This document shows positions 28,263-37,613 of a stretch of 64,000 nucleotides of DNA, one piece after another. Position 1 is the stretch's first letter. Every line of letters starts with the position of its first letter. Source of the DNA: Aureimonas sp. ME7 (GTDB taxonomy: Bacteria > Pseudomonadota > Alphaproteobacteria > Rhizobiales > Rhizobiaceae). Under the pieces are notes generated by a model. That model ran no database searches. It had not been told where the DNA came from and worked only from the letters and a program-made list of their open reading frames with translations. The stretch is from the NCBI RefSeq assembly GCF_903970965.1, contig NZ_CAJCKW010000001.1, positions 620,001 to 684,000 on the forward strand. The letters are read 5' to 3'. The position numbers were made by a program, and so were the translations under genes.

Positions 28263-29336
28263 TCAAGCAGCGGGGAAGACCCAAACGCTCTCCGGCGGGA
28301 ACTCGGCGTAGATCCGGCCCGGGGGGAGCGGTCGGGCGCCGTTTGCCTTGACCGCAAAGTCGCCGCGGCGGATCCGGTACTCCCATCGGTCGCCGAGGTA
28401 GAGGCTGTCGTCGAGCTGCATCTCGAGGCGGTTCGGACCGGGATCGTTGGAGACGCTGATCTGCTCGACGCGGATCACGGCCTGCGCGTCCGCGGCCTTC
28501 GCCAGCTTCGCGTCGGCGTCGCGCACCACGCCGTCCAGCGCCCAGCCCTCGCCGCCGATCGTGGCGCGGTTGCCCTCGATCGAGACGATCTTGCCGCGGG
28601 CGATGTTGTTCGCGCCGAGGAAGTCCGCCGCGTAGAAGCTGCTCGGCTCCGTGTAGATCTGGTGCGGCGCACCCTCTTGGACGATGCGCCCGTTCTGGAG
28701 GAGCAGGATGTTGTCAGCGGCGGCGAGTGCTTCCGTCTGGTCGTGCGTGACGAGCACCGCGCAGATCTCGAGGTCGAGGATCAGCTTTCTGATCCAGTAG
28801 CGCGCCTCCTCGCGGAGCTTGGCGTCGAGGTTCGACAGGGGCTCGTCGAGAAGGAGGACGCGCGGCTCGTAGACGAGGGCACGGCAGATCGCGACGCGCT
28901 GCTGCTGGCCGCCCGAGAGCTGACTCGGGTAGCGGTCGCCGAGGTGGCCGAGACCGAGGCGCTCCAGGATGTGCTGGACGCGCTTCTCCATGTCGGCCGC
29001 GTTGGTGCCGCGCAGCTTCAGCCCGTAACCGACGTTCTCCTTCACCGTCCGGTGCGGCCACAGCGCGTAGGACTGGAAGACGAGGCCGATGTTGCGCTGC
29101 TCGGGCGGCAGGAGGATGCGCTTCTCGTTGTCGAGCGCGACCTTGTCGCCGATGCGGATGACGCCGATCTCGGGGTTCTCCAACCCGGCGATGCACCGCA
29201 GGAGGGTGGTCTTGCCCGAACCCGATGCGCCCAGCAGCGCGACGATCGAGCCGCGGTCGGCGGTGAAGGAGGCGCCCTTGAGGATCTGGAGGCCGCCCAG
29301 CCACTTCTGGACGTTGTTGACGACGAGCTCAGTCAT
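28263..29336 (-). CDS. ABC transporter ATP-binding protein (Fe3+/polyamine/AEP type)
   Basis: ATPase of 357 residues. Walker A is GASGSGKTTLLR, the signature LSGGQQQR and Walker B VLLLDEPLSNLD, followed by a switch His (VTHDQTEA). A C-terminal TOBE-like regulatory domain lies after about residue 240. It powers the importer made with the fused permease (overlapping by 8 bases) and the binding protein encoded upstream. The class includes Fe3+, sulfate, polyamine and 2-aminoethylphosphonate importers; the operon context favours an organic acid. Confidence 0.93.
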   Translation of the reverse strand: MTELVVNNVQKWLGGLQILKGASFTADRGSIVALLGASGSGKTTLLRCIAGLENPEIGVIRIGDKVALDNEKRILLPPEQRNIGLVFQSYALWPHRTVKENVGYGLKLRGTNAADMEKRVQHILERLGLGHLGDRYPSQLSGGQQQRVAICRALVYEPRVLLLDEPLSNLDAKLREEARYWIRKLILDLEICAVLVTHDQTEALAAADNILLLQNGRIVQEGAPHQIYTEPSSFYAADFLGANNIARGKIVSIEGNRATIGGEGWALDGVVRDADAKLAKAADAQAVIRVEQISVSNDPGPNRLEMQLDDSLYLGDRWEYRIRRGDFAVKANGARPLPPGRIYAEFPPESVWVFPAA

Positions 29337-31086
29337 GGATCTTGGCTCCGAGACGCAGGGCGAGCATGAGGCCGGCCGCGGTGAGGATGATCGAGATGAA
29401 GGAGAGCGCCGCGATCGTGTCCATGGCGCCTGTCTGGAGGAGGGTGACCATCAGCGAGCCGATGACCTCGGTGCCCGCGCCCATGAGGTAGACGCCGACG
29501 GCGTACTCCCGGAGGAAGATGATCATGATCAGCGCCCAGGCGCCGGCGAGGCCGGGACGGACGATCGGGACGACGATGTCGCGCCAGGTCCGGCCGACGG
29601 TGGCGCCCGACGTGCGCGCCGCCTCCTCGAGCTCGGGCGCGACCTGGATCAGCGTTCCCTGGAGAAGCCGGAGGCCGTAGCTGAGGCCCACCACCAGATA
29701 AGCGATGAAGAGGGCGATCAGCGTCGGTCGCAGCGGGGTGAGGAAGGGCACGAAGAGGAAGAGCCAGAAGAAGGCGAGGCCGACGACGAGGCCGGGCAGG
29801 GCGCGGGGCAGGAGCACCGTGTAGTCGAGCACCGTGTTCGAGACGGTGTGGTTGCGGTGTCCGGCGAGGCCGACGAGCAGGTAGATGAACACCGCCACCG
29901 CGCCGCCGACCACCGACAGGAGCACTGTGTTGAGGATACCTCGCGTCAGGCTCGGCACGTCGAGGAGGTGGCGGAAGTTCTGGAGCGTCAGGTGGTCGAC
30001 GAGGCTGATGCCCTGTCCCCAGGCGTTGACGAACGCGCGCACCGTGATGCCGCCGATCGGCAGGACCACCGAGACGAAGAGCCAGAGACCGATGACGGAC
30101 AGGGCGATCGCCTGTCCCTTGCGGCCGAGCTTGAGCGGCGTGGCGCGGGCGCCCTTGCCGCCGAGCGCGGCGTAGCGGCGCGAGTTGCGCAGGAGCTTGC
30201 GCTGGAAGAACACGAGCGGCAGGGTGATCAGGATCAGCACCATCGCGACCACCGCCATGAGCTGGTAGGTCGGCACGCCGAAGAGGGTGGTGAGCTTGTA
30301 GATGTAGGTCGTGAGCACCACGATGCCGTTCGGGTCGCCGAGGACCAACGGGATGCCGAAGGTTTCGAAGCCCAGCAGGATGTTGAGCGCCGCCACGAAG
30401 ACGAGCGCAGGCAGCACCATCGGCAGCGTGACGTCACGCGACACCCGCCAGATCCCGGCGCCGGTCGTCCGGGCGGCCTCCTCGAGGTCGGACGGCAGGT
30501 TCCGCATGGCCGCGGAAACGTAGAGATAGACGTGCGGGACGTGGCTGAGGCCGGCGATCACGATGATTCCGGCGAGCGTGTACAGGTTCCACGGCACGAA
30601 GCCGAAGGTCTCGCGCATCCAGATCGACACGAAGCCCGACGGGCCGACCGAGACTGTGTAGCCGAAGGCGAGCACGATCGAGGAGATGAACATCGGCACG
30701 AGGACGAGGATCTCGAGCGTCCGCTTGAAGCGGATGTCGGTGCGGGTCAGCAGGAATGCGAGGATGCCTCCGAGCGGGACCGCGACGAACACCATGCCGA
30801 AGGCGAAGAGCGTCGTGGTGCCGAGTGCCTGGTAGAAGGTCGGGTCGCTGAGGACGTAGGCATAGGCGTCGAGGCTGACGCTGGTCCGGCGGCTGAAGAA
30901 CGGGCCGTCGAGGAAGCTCTGGTAGACGATGAGGCCGACCGGGGCGAGCACGAACAGCGCGAGCAGGCCGATGACGACGTTCCGGTACCAGCGGGCGTCG
31001 ATCGGCCGCTTCATCCGGGGCTCGACTGGCTCGCGCATGGCGGCGGAAGCCACGCGGCCGGGTATGGAGGGGGCGTTTGCTGACAT
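29329..31086 (-). CDS. ABC transporter permease, fused double-domain (FbpB/ThiP type)
   Basis: Inner-membrane permease of 585 residues with two BPD_transp_1 halves, each about six membrane segments. The first segment (about residues 33-55) starts YRNVVIGLLALFVLAPVG. EAA-loop regions appear as DLEEAARTTGAGIWRVSRDV and ELEEAARTSGATVGRTWRDI, one per half, so a single polypeptide supplies both permease domains. It overlaps the ATPase gene by 8 bases and starts 70 bases downstream of the binding-protein gene. Confidence 0.93.
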   Translation of the reverse strand: MSANAPSIPGRVASAAMREPVEPRMKRPIDARWYRNVVIGLLALFVLAPVGLIVYQSFLDGPFFSRRTSVSLDAYAYVLSDPTFYQALGTTTLFAFGMVFVAVPLGGILAFLLTRTDIRFKRTLEILVLVPMFISSIVLAFGYTVSVGPSGFVSIWMRETFGFVPWNLYTLAGIIVIAGLSHVPHVYLYVSAAMRNLPSDLEEAARTTGAGIWRVSRDVTLPMVLPALVFVAALNILLGFETFGIPLVLGDPNGIVVLTTYIYKLTTLFGVPTYQLMAVVAMVLILITLPLVFFQRKLLRNSRRYAALGGKGARATPLKLGRKGQAIALSVIGLWLFVSVVLPIGGITVRAFVNAWGQGISLVDHLTLQNFRHLLDVPSLTRGILNTVLLSVVGGAVAVFIYLLVGLAGHRNHTVSNTVLDYTVLLPRALPGLVVGLAFFWLFLFVPFLTPLRPTLIALFIAYLVVGLSYGLRLLQGTLIQVAPELEEAARTSGATVGRTWRDIVVPIVRPGLAGAWALIMIIFLREYAVGVYLMGAGTEVIGSLMVTLLQTGAMDTIAALSFISIILTAAGLMLALRLGAKIHD

Positions 31087-31156
31087 GGGTCGCGGATCCC
31101 GTGACGGAGGATGGGGCCCGCGACCCGACGCGGGCCGCGGGCGTCGGGGCGTCGCC

Positions 31157-32248
31157 TCAGCGGGCGACCGCCGCCTGCCATTCCTTGAAGAAGCCGACGC
31201 GCTTCTCGGGCTTCATGAACTCGAGCAGGGTGTCGTCGAGGGCGATGGGCTTCAGGGCGCCGCCGACGGTGTCGTTCAGCGTCTTGACGTTGAGACCCGC
31301 CGTCACGTCCTCGCGCACGGACGGCAGGCCACCCGAGGCGAGCGCGTCCTGACCCTCCTTCGACAGCATGAAGTCGACGAAGAGCTTGGCCGCCTCCGGA
31401 TGGGGCGCGTCCTTGGTGATGCCCGCGACGCGCGAGAAGGCGGCCGTGTAGTCGGTGAAGAACCCGACGCCGAGGTTCGGCGTCGACTTCACCCAGTCGA
31501 GCGCGTAGGAGCCGATGATGTTGTAGGCGAGGACGTTCTCGCCCGAGACCACGGTCTCGCGCATCGAGCCCGAGCTCGAGTAGGTGCGCACGCCCGCGCC
31601 GCCCATGGCCTTGGCGAGCGTCCAGAACCCGTCCGCGTCGGCGACGACGTCGTGCGTGTGGTGGAGGAAGCCAGTGCCGCTCTTCTCCGGGTCGAAGGTC
31701 GCGACCTTGCCCTTCAGGGCGGCGTCTCCCTCGAGGAACTTGGCGAGGTCGGCGTGGGTCGTCGGAACCTTGTCCTTCGGCAGGGCCGAAGTGTTGTAGA
31801 TCATGCCGATCGGCTCGACCGTGGTCGCGTAGAGCATGTTCTCGTAGTCCGCCCACTCGGGAAGGTTCGCCTTCTCGGGGGACTCGTATTCTTCGACGTA
31901 GCCGTCGGCAGCGAGCGTCATCTGGAGGTCCATGCCGGAACTCCAGACGATGTCGGCGCCGACCTGGCCTGCGGCGGCCTCGGAGATCGCACGGTTGTAG
32001 GCGCCGTTGGTGCCGAGGTCGTTGTACTCGATGGGGATGCCGTACTTCTTGGTGAAGGCGTCGAGCAGGGCCTGCGCCTGCGCGATGTCGGTCGAGGTGT
32101 AGATGACGACCTTGCCCTCGCCCTTGGCGGCCTCGATCGTCGAGGCGTAGTCGGCGGGATAGCCGGCGGGAACGTCCTGGGCCGAGGCGGCGGCGATGGC
32201 GGCGAGCGAGACGGCGCCCGCGAAGAGGGCCGACGTGAAGATGCGCAT
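31157..32248 (-). CDS. ABC transporter extracellular substrate-binding protein (Fe3+-type family)
   Basis: Periplasmic binding protein of 363 residues with a signal peptide at about 1-23 (SLAAIAAASAQ). It belongs to the family 1/AfuA-like binding proteins: VVIYTSTDIAQAQALLDAF, GADIVWSSGMDLQ, EPIGMIYNTS and AHPEAAKLF-like PHPEAAKLFVDFMLSKEGQ. The ATG at 32248 has GGGAGGAATTC upstream. With the permease and ATPase it forms a complete importer for the catabolic region. The ligand is more likely an organic acid or phosphonate than iron, judged by neighbours. Confidence 0.92.
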   Translation of the reverse strand: MRIFTSALFAGAVSLAAIAAASAQDVPAGYPADYASTIEAAKGEGKVVIYTSTDIAQAQALLDAFTKKYGIPIEYNDLGTNGAYNRAISEAAAGQVGADIVWSSGMDLQMTLAADGYVEEYESPEKANLPEWADYENMLYATTVEPIGMIYNTSALPKDKVPTTHADLAKFLEGDAALKGKVATFDPEKSGTGFLHHTHDVVADADGFWTLAKAMGGAGVRTYSSSGSMRETVVSGENVLAYNIIGSYALDWVKSTPNLGVGFFTDYTAAFSRVAGITKDAPHPEAAKLFVDFMLSKEGQDALASGGLPSVREDVTAGLNVKTLNDTVGGALKPIALDDTLLEFMKPEKRVGFFKEWQAAVAR

Positions 32249-32402
32249 GTGAATTCCTCCCGAGTGCCGGGCGCCCCGCCGCGCACGATGGCTGCGGCTC
32301 CTCCGGGGCGGCGGCGATGTCGGGTCGGCGGACCATCCGCCGACCTCGGTCGTCACTGGGCTGACTGGCGAATTCGGAACGAAAAGCCAGTTGGGCATGT
32401 CG

Positions 32403-33500
32403 TCAACGGGCGTTGGCAACCATGCGCTCGGGCTGGCTGTCGCGGCCGACGGCGGCAGCGACGAGCGAGCCGAAGGCGTCGCAGTTCATGGTGCCGCCGA
32501 GGTCGCGGGTGCGGCTCTCGGGGTTTTCCAGCACCTCGTCGACGGCGCGCTCGATCTCGGCGCCCGCCGCCTCGAAGTTGGCGAGGCCCCGCTTCTCGCC
32601 GAGCCAGCTCAGCATCATCGCGACCGACAGGATTAGCGACGACGGGTTGGCGACGTTCTTGCCCTGGATATCCGGGGCGGAGCCATGCTGCGCCTGGGCG
32701 CAGACGCGGTTCTCCTCGCGGTTGGCGTTGATCGAGCCGGCGAGGCCGAGGCTGCCGGAGAGCTCGCTGGCGAGGTCGGAGAGGATGTCGGAGTAGAAGT
32801 TCGTCGAGACGATCACGTCGTAGCGCGAGGGGTCGCGGACGAGGTGGGCGGCCATGGCGTCGATGATGACGTCGTTCAGTTCGACCTCGGGGAACTCCTT
32901 GTGGACCTTGCGGACCCAGTCGAGGAAGAAGCCGTCGGTGATGATGAAGTTGTTCGCCTTGTGGACGGCGGTGACCTTCTTGCCGCGCTTCATCGCGAGC
33001 AGGAAAGCCTCCCGGGCGATGCGCTCGCAGGCCTTGGAGGTAAGCTTGCGCACCGACAGCGCGACGTCCTCGGTCGGCATGAACTCGCCGAGGCCCTTGT
33101 ACATGTTGCGGTCGGGATAGAAGCCCTCGGTCGCCTCGCGCATGATTACGAGGTCCATGTCCTTGCCGGGCAGGAAGGAGCGCTTACGGGCGGGGCGGAC
33201 GTTCGCATAGAGGTCGAGCCGGACGCGGAAGCCGCCGGAGACGTTCACGCCGCCCTTGTCGCGTGCCGGATAGTCCATGTGGGACTGGGGCCCGAGGATG
33301 ATGCCGTCGTAGCCTTTGGCCTTCTCGATCGTCTCGTCGCGCAGTGTCGTGCCGTGTTTCTCGAGGCTGACGAAGCCGACGTCCTCGTAGTCGCACTCGA
33401 TGCCAAGGTCGAAGCGGCGGTTCGCCTGCTCTAGGACCTCCATCGTGGCCTTGGTGATCTCGGGTCCGATGCCGTCGCACGGCAGCACAAGGAAACGCAT
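32403..33500 (-). CDS. Isocitrate/isopropylmalate-type decarboxylating dehydrogenase (tartrate dehydrogenase-like)
   Basis: Beta-decarboxylating hydroxyacid dehydrogenase of 365 residues. Motifs are LPCDGIGPEITKATMEV, LDLYANVRPARKRSF, IMREATEGFYPDR, VHKANNFIITDGFF, and the metal site in NDVIIDAMAAHLV and DILSDLASELSGSLG. Members oxidise isocitrate, isopropylmalate, tartrate, malate or related (2R,3S)-hydroxy acids. It is the first gene of the minus-strand region, divergent from the GntR regulator at 33708, and likely makes a 2-oxoacid used downstream. Substrate choice is uncertain. Confidence 0.9.
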   Translation of the reverse strand: MRFLVLPCDGIGPEITKATMEVLEQANRRFDLGIECDYEDVGFVSLEKHGTTLRDETIEKAKGYDGIILGPQSHMDYPARDKGGVNVSGGFRVRLDLYANVRPARKRSFLPGKDMDLVIMREATEGFYPDRNMYKGLGEFMPTEDVALSVRKLTSKACERIAREAFLLAMKRGKKVTAVHKANNFIITDGFFLDWVRKVHKEFPEVELNDVIIDAMAAHLVRDPSRYDVIVSTNFYSDILSDLASELSGSLGLAGSINANREENRVCAQAQHGSAPDIQGKNVANPSSLILSVAMMLSWLGEKRGLANFEAAGAEIERAVDEVLENPESRTRDLGGTMNCDAFGSLVAAAVGRDSQPERMVANAR

Positions 33501-33603
33501 CTTCTCTCTCCCATTTCGCGCGGCGGCGCCGCCGGATTGGCGTGGGAGTGTTTTGGCTTTTTCGATTTATAAATGCAACGGCAATTTTGGACTTTGAAAC
33601 AGA

Positions 33604-33615
33604 AAAATGCATTTT
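33604..33615. promoter_or_regulatory. Perfect 12-base palindrome in the divergent promoter region
   Basis: AAAATGCATTTT is a perfect palindrome in an AT-rich stretch between the dehydrogenase start (33500) and the GntR start (33708). A related half, AAATGCAA, lies upstream near 33570. It is a good candidate operator for the GntR protein to control itself and the catabolic operon. Confidence 0.5.
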
Positions 33616-33707
33616 GATTGGTGCGGCAGATTGGTTATTGTCTCACCGGACCGTGAGCAAGGTGGCCTGCCGTCGGCGAACGGGGCGTGGCATGGGGAAG
33701 GGTACGC

Positions 33708-34664
33708 ATGTCCGAAGTCGCAAGCCCGCTCGTGATCTCGCTGGCAGGGAAGGTCGGCGACCTGATCCGTGCCGGGGACATCAAGGTAGGGGAGAAGCTC
33801 GCCACGCAGGCGCTGGCCGACCGCTTCGGCGTGTCCCGGTCGCCCGTGCGGGACGCGCTCACCCTGCTGCACGAACGGGGCTTCATCGATCAGCAGCCGA
33901 ACCGCGGCTTCTTCGCCAAGCACGTCGCCTATAACGCCGGTGGCGCCGCCAGCGAGCCGCTGCCGCACGACGCTCCGGACGTCTACCAACGGCTTGCCGA
34001 GGACTGGCTGACCGACCGCATCCCGTCGGAGGTGAGTGAGCAGATGCTGCGCGAGCGCTATGGGCTGACGAAGGCGCAAGTGTCCGATATCCTCGTGCGC
34101 GCGACGCGGGAGGGATGGGCCGAGCGCAAGCAGGGCTACGGCTGGCGACTTCTTCCCGTAGCCAAGACCCCCGAGGCGTTCGAGCAGATCTACCGTTTCC
34201 GCATGCTGGTCGAACCCGCAGCCATGCTGGAACCGGACTTCCGCGTCGACCCGAAAATCCTCGCGGAGCAACGCCGCATCCAGGAGAAGATGCTGGAGTC
34301 CGACATCGAGCGGTTGCCGGCGGAGCGGCTGCTCGACAACGGCTCGATCTTCCACGAGGAGCTGATGCGCATGAGCGGCAACCCGTTCATGCATATGTCG
34401 CTCGTCCGGGTGAACCGCATGCGGCGCTTGCTGGAGTACCGCTCCAGCATCGATCGGGCACGGCTCACCGTCCAATGCACCCAGCACCTCGAGATCCTGT
34501 CCGCGCTGGAGCGCAACGAGATCATCGAAGCGTCCTACCTCATGCGACGTCACCTCGGCGGTGCCTTGACACGCAAGTCGCCGCTCCGATGGGCGAAGGA
34601 CGCGTTGCCCTCCGGATACGGCGACGGCGAGGACGTTCAGTCCCCGGATCCATCGAACGATTAG
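33708..34664 (+). CDS. GntR-family regulator with a possible second winged helix
   Basis: Regulator of 318 residues. The N-terminal GntR winged helix (about 5-70) contains KLATQALADRFGVSRSPVRD. A second wHTH-like segment follows at about 90-150 (SEQMLRERYGLTKAQVSDIL, EGWAERKQGYGWRL). The helical C-terminal part resembles an FCD-like effector domain (FRMLVEPAAM, FHEELMRMSGNPFM). The ATG at 33708 was chosen over a GTG at 33687 because GGGGAAGGG lies just upstream. It is divergent from the 17.4-33.5 kb catabolic region and is its likely regulator. Confidence 0.88.
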   Translation: MSEVASPLVISLAGKVGDLIRAGDIKVGEKLATQALADRFGVSRSPVRDALTLLHERGFIDQQPNRGFFAKHVAYNAGGAASEPLPHDAPDVYQRLAEDWLTDRIPSEVSEQMLRERYGLTKAQVSDILVRATREGWAERKQGYGWRLLPVAKTPEAFEQIYRFRMLVEPAAMLEPDFRVDPKILAEQRRIQEKMLESDIERLPAERLLDNGSIFHEELMRMSGNPFMHMSLVRVNRMRRLLEYRSSIDRARLTVQCTQHLEILSALERNEIIEASYLMRRHLGGALTRKSPLRWAKDALPSGYGDGEDVQSPDPSND

Positions 34665-35003
34665 GGGAGAGTTCCGCCATCGGTGGAGGCAGCCTATGGT
34701 CAGGCTTCCGAGGGGCACGGCTAGCCGGGCCTCGCTCCCGGCCGGCTGATCGGACGGCCATGCGTTCGGCGATCTCCTGAGAACGCGATGCAGCTGCGGG
34801 GCGCCGTTAAGCCCGACACGTCGAAATCGATCCCCTGTTCCGGCAGGCCTTTCGCTCGCGGATGAGGCGCTTGCAGGGCACGCGTGCGATCCTTCTCCGG
34901 ACCAATGGGCAACGCGGCGCCCCGGTCCGGAGGGGCAACTGTCTCGTCGGGGCCGACTGGGAACCCGGAGGGGGGCTGGCGCATCCATACGAGGTTGAAC
35001 AGC
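34665..35003. other. 339-base non-coding stretch
   Basis: No gene was recognised between the GntR stop and the pyrroline-5-carboxylate reductase relic. A GCCGGG/CCCGGC inverted repeat at 34724-34742 might be a weak terminator. A GAGG ribosome-site-like sequence precedes the relic's ATG. Confidence 0.4.
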
Positions 35004-35640
35004 ATGGTGTTGGGCTTCATCGGCACCGGCACGATCGCGGCGGCAATGGTCGACGGCCTCAGGGGGGGCGACATCCTTGTGTCGCCGCGCGGTACCGCCG
35101 TCCCGGCTGAACTCTCCGCCCGCCACGAGGGAGTGAGGGTGGCCGACGGCAACCAGTCCGTGGTGGATGGAAGCGACACGGTCGTTCTTTCGGTTAGGCC
35201 GCAAGTCGCCGAGGAGATCGTCCGCGACCTGCGGTTCCGTCGCGACCAACGGGTGGTCAGCCTTATCGCAGCCACGGGATCGACAGCCTGCGCAGGTGGA
35301 TCGGACAGGACCTTGCGATCATCCAGGCGATCCTCTGGCCCTTCGTCGCCGCGCGAAACGGCGTGACGCCGATATATCCGCCCGACCCCGAAGTCGGCGC
35401 CCTTTTCGACCGGCTCGGTACCGCCGTTCCCTGCCGCACGAAGGAGGAGTTCGATCTTCTTGCGGTCGCCTCGGCTTTGAAGGGCAGCTATTTCGGCCTT
35501 CTCGAGGCAACCCAGGATTGGCTGCGGGATCGGGGACTGTCCGATGCCTCGTCGCGCACCTACCTGGCCGGCCTCTTCGCCAGCCTAGGAGATTGCATGG
35601 CTTGTCCGCCCGCGCGCGTTCGGCCTGAAATTAGAATGGA
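35004..35640 (+). pseudogene. Frameshifted pyrroline-5-carboxylate reductase (ProC-like)
   Basis: The first frame starts at the ATG at 35004 with GFIGTGTIAAAMVDGL (Rossmann NADPH motif) and continues to VVSLIAAT near 35278. The protein then continues in another frame: IDSLRRWIGQDLAIIQAI, WPFVAARNGVTPIYPPDPEV and EEFDLLAVASALKGSYFG. A single missing base around 35278-35282 explains the shift. The C-terminal end after YLAGLFASLG is also lost, shortly before the IS1182-type element. The gene is broken and probably inactive; the decay may be linked to the IS insertion. Confidence 0.8.
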
Positions 35641-35699
35641 TCTATGTCGTCAGCTTCAGGATCGCCAGATCCCTGCGATCTATGTCTGCAACGGGTCCA

Positions 35700-37362
35700 G
35701 GCCGTGTCAAAACGTCGAGCTTAGTTGTCGTTCGACGTTTTGAGGCCGACCGGCTGGCTAGACGTCAAGAAGGGGCGCACTGCGGCTGCGTTTTGCGATC
35801 ATTGGGGAGACAGGACGATGCGGTCGGCTGGCGTGATGGGACGGAGCAATACGCCGTGGCTGCCTGGTCAGCCTGCCATTGCGGCGAGGAGCCTCTGGCT
35901 GCCCATGATGTTCAGGACCCGCGTGAGATTGTAGGCCAGGACCTGGAGCGCCATCTCGGCCGACACACGCGGTAGCGTCCGGGTCAGGAAATGGGTGGCG
36001 CCCATACGGGGCTTCAGCGTGCCGAACGGATGCTCGACCGTCTCGCGCCGCACCCGCATGGCCAGAGGATCGGCATCGAGCCGGCGCTGCACGCTCTCCA
36101 GAACGTGCTCGTGCTCCCAGCGCGTGACGCGCCGCTCCTTACCCGTCGTGCAGTCTGCCTTCATCGGGCAAGCCTGGCAGGCGTTCGTCCAGTAGCGGCT
36201 GAGCGTCATGCCGTTCTCGACCGTCGTGTATCGGTAGGGGAGCGTCTCGCCTGCCGGGCAGCGGTAGGCGTTCTCGTCGTGGCGGTACAGGAAGTCTTCC
36301 TTGCCGAAGCGTCCCGCCGCCTTGGCGCCGGACGTCATCGGTCGTGGCAGCGTGACGGCGATGCCGGCGCGCTCGCAGGCCAAGATCTCCTCGCCGGAGT
36401 AGTAACCGCGGTCGGCCACAGCCTCGAGCCGATCGACCTGGAGCGCCTGCTTGGCCTGCTGCGCCATGCCGCTGAGCGGCGCCCGGTCCGACCCGACATT
36501 GGTGACCTCGTGCGCCACGATCAGATGGTGTTCGGTGTCCACCGCCACCTGGACGTTGTAGCCCACCATGCCCGACCCGCGTCCGCTGGTTGCCATCGAG
36601 CGGGCGTCCGGATCGGTCAGGGAGACCTGACGATCGGGCGCCGCCGCCATCTGCGTCTCCAAGCCGGCGAGGCGCTCCATCTCCTGACCGAGGCGGGCGA
36701 TCTTCTCGTTCAGCCGAGCGACCTTGGCGGCGAGTTCGGGTGTCGGCTCCTGGCGGTCGGCCGTGTCGAGCTGAGCCAGATAGCGTGAGACACTCTCCTC
36801 GATCTGCTCACGGCGCCGCTCGAGCTTGGCCTTGGTGAAGTTGCGGTCGCGGTTGTTGACCGCCTTGAACTTCGAGCCGTCAATCGCGACTCGCGTGCCG
36901 GTCAGCAGGCCCATCTCGCGGCATAGAGCCACGAAGCGAGCGCAGACGCGTCCGATGGCGGAGCCGTTCTGCCGACGGAACTCGGCAATGGTCTTGTGAT
37001 CGGGCGACAGCCGCGCCGTCAGCCACATGACCTCGACGTTGCGGCCCGCCTCGCGCTCCAGCCGCCGGCTGGAAGGAATGCGGTTCAGGTAGCCGTAGAC
37101 GTAGAGCTTCAGGAGAGCCGAGGGAGGATAGCCGGGCCGACCCGTCGCGGCCGCCTCGACACCCTCGAAGCCGAGCGAACCCAGATCCAGCGCATCGATG
37201 AACACGTCGATCACCCGGACCGGGTTGTCCTTCGCAATCCAGTCCTTGAGGCAGGGCGGAAACAGCGTCGCTTGATTGCGATCGACACCGACAACGAAGC
37301 GTCCCATGCCACCTTCCGGTCAACACTGACGAGAATAACACGCGTAGGGTTTTGACACAGCC
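35700..37362. mobile_element. IS1182-type insertion sequence
   Basis: One transposase gene is bounded by inverted repeats GGCCGTGTCAAAAC (35700-35713) and, on the minus strand, GGCTGTGTCAAAAC (37349-37362), 13 of 14 bases identical. The length is about 1.66 kb, normal for IS1182. No target duplication was evident from the flanks. Confidence 0.8.
35868..37307 (-). CDS. IS1182-family transposase
   Basis: DDE transposase of 479 residues, apparently intact. The N-terminal DUF772-like domain contains PGYPPSALLKLYVYGYLNRI and SPDHKTIAEFRRQNG. Catalytic acidic residues are expected in VAIDGSKFKAVNNRD, EAVADRGYYSGEEI and VEHPFGTLKPRMG. A cysteine-rich region (ACQACPMKADC) lies near the C-terminus. 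The element is probably still functional because gene and ends are both preserved. Confidence 0.94.
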   Translation of the reverse strand: MGRFVVGVDRNQATLFPPCLKDWIAKDNPVRVIDVFIDALDLGSLGFEGVEAAATGRPGYPPSALLKLYVYGYLNRIPSSRRLEREAGRNVEVMWLTARLSPDHKTIAEFRRQNGSAIGRVCARFVALCREMGLLTGTRVAIDGSKFKAVNNRDRNFTKAKLERRREQIEESVSRYLAQLDTADRQEPTPELAAKVARLNEKIARLGQEMERLAGLETQMAAAPDRQVSLTDPDARSMATSGRGSGMVGYNVQVAVDTEHHLIVAHEVTNVGSDRAPLSGMAQQAKQALQVDRLEAVADRGYYSGEEILACERAGIAVTLPRPMTSGAKAAGRFGKEDFLYRHDENAYRCPAGETLPYRYTTVENGMTLSRYWTNACQACPMKADCTTGKERRVTRWEHEHVLESVQRRLDADPLAMRVRRETVEHPFGTLKPRMGATHFLTRTLPRVSAEMALQVLAYNLTRVLNIMGSQRLLAAMAG

Positions 37363-37574
37363 AGGGTCGATAGCAGATGGGCCACCTTTCTGTGCCCACT
37401 CCCGTGATTTTTGACCAGCTTGTTCGGGAGGTTTGCCGACGATCCGCGTTTGGTCGCGTCGACGCAGGAAGCGGACGCATGTATGCACTGGAGACACTAG
37501 GCTCAGAGCCGTTCGAAGCCCGTCCGAGAGAGACTTGATTACGTGTGGGCGATTGATCTCCTCCAGCAGCGTTC

Positions 37575-37582
37575 ATGCAATA
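37575..37582. promoter_or_regulatory. Half-site of the GntR operator near its own start
   Basis: ATGCAATA is identical to the right arm of the palindrome at 39440-39461 plus one base. It lies about 32 bases upstream of the earliest possible start of the GntR gene, suggesting autoregulation. The site is short, so chance cannot be excluded. Confidence 0.35.
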
Positions 37583-37613
37583 TCGAGGCTAACGGAATGG
37601 GCATACGCCTGCG

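Noticed and set aside
29089-31083. Plus-strand 664-codon open frame opposite the ABC permease
   Set aside because: It is antisense to the fused permease, and its Glu/Asp/His-rich low-complexity sequence is the mirror of membrane-protein codons.
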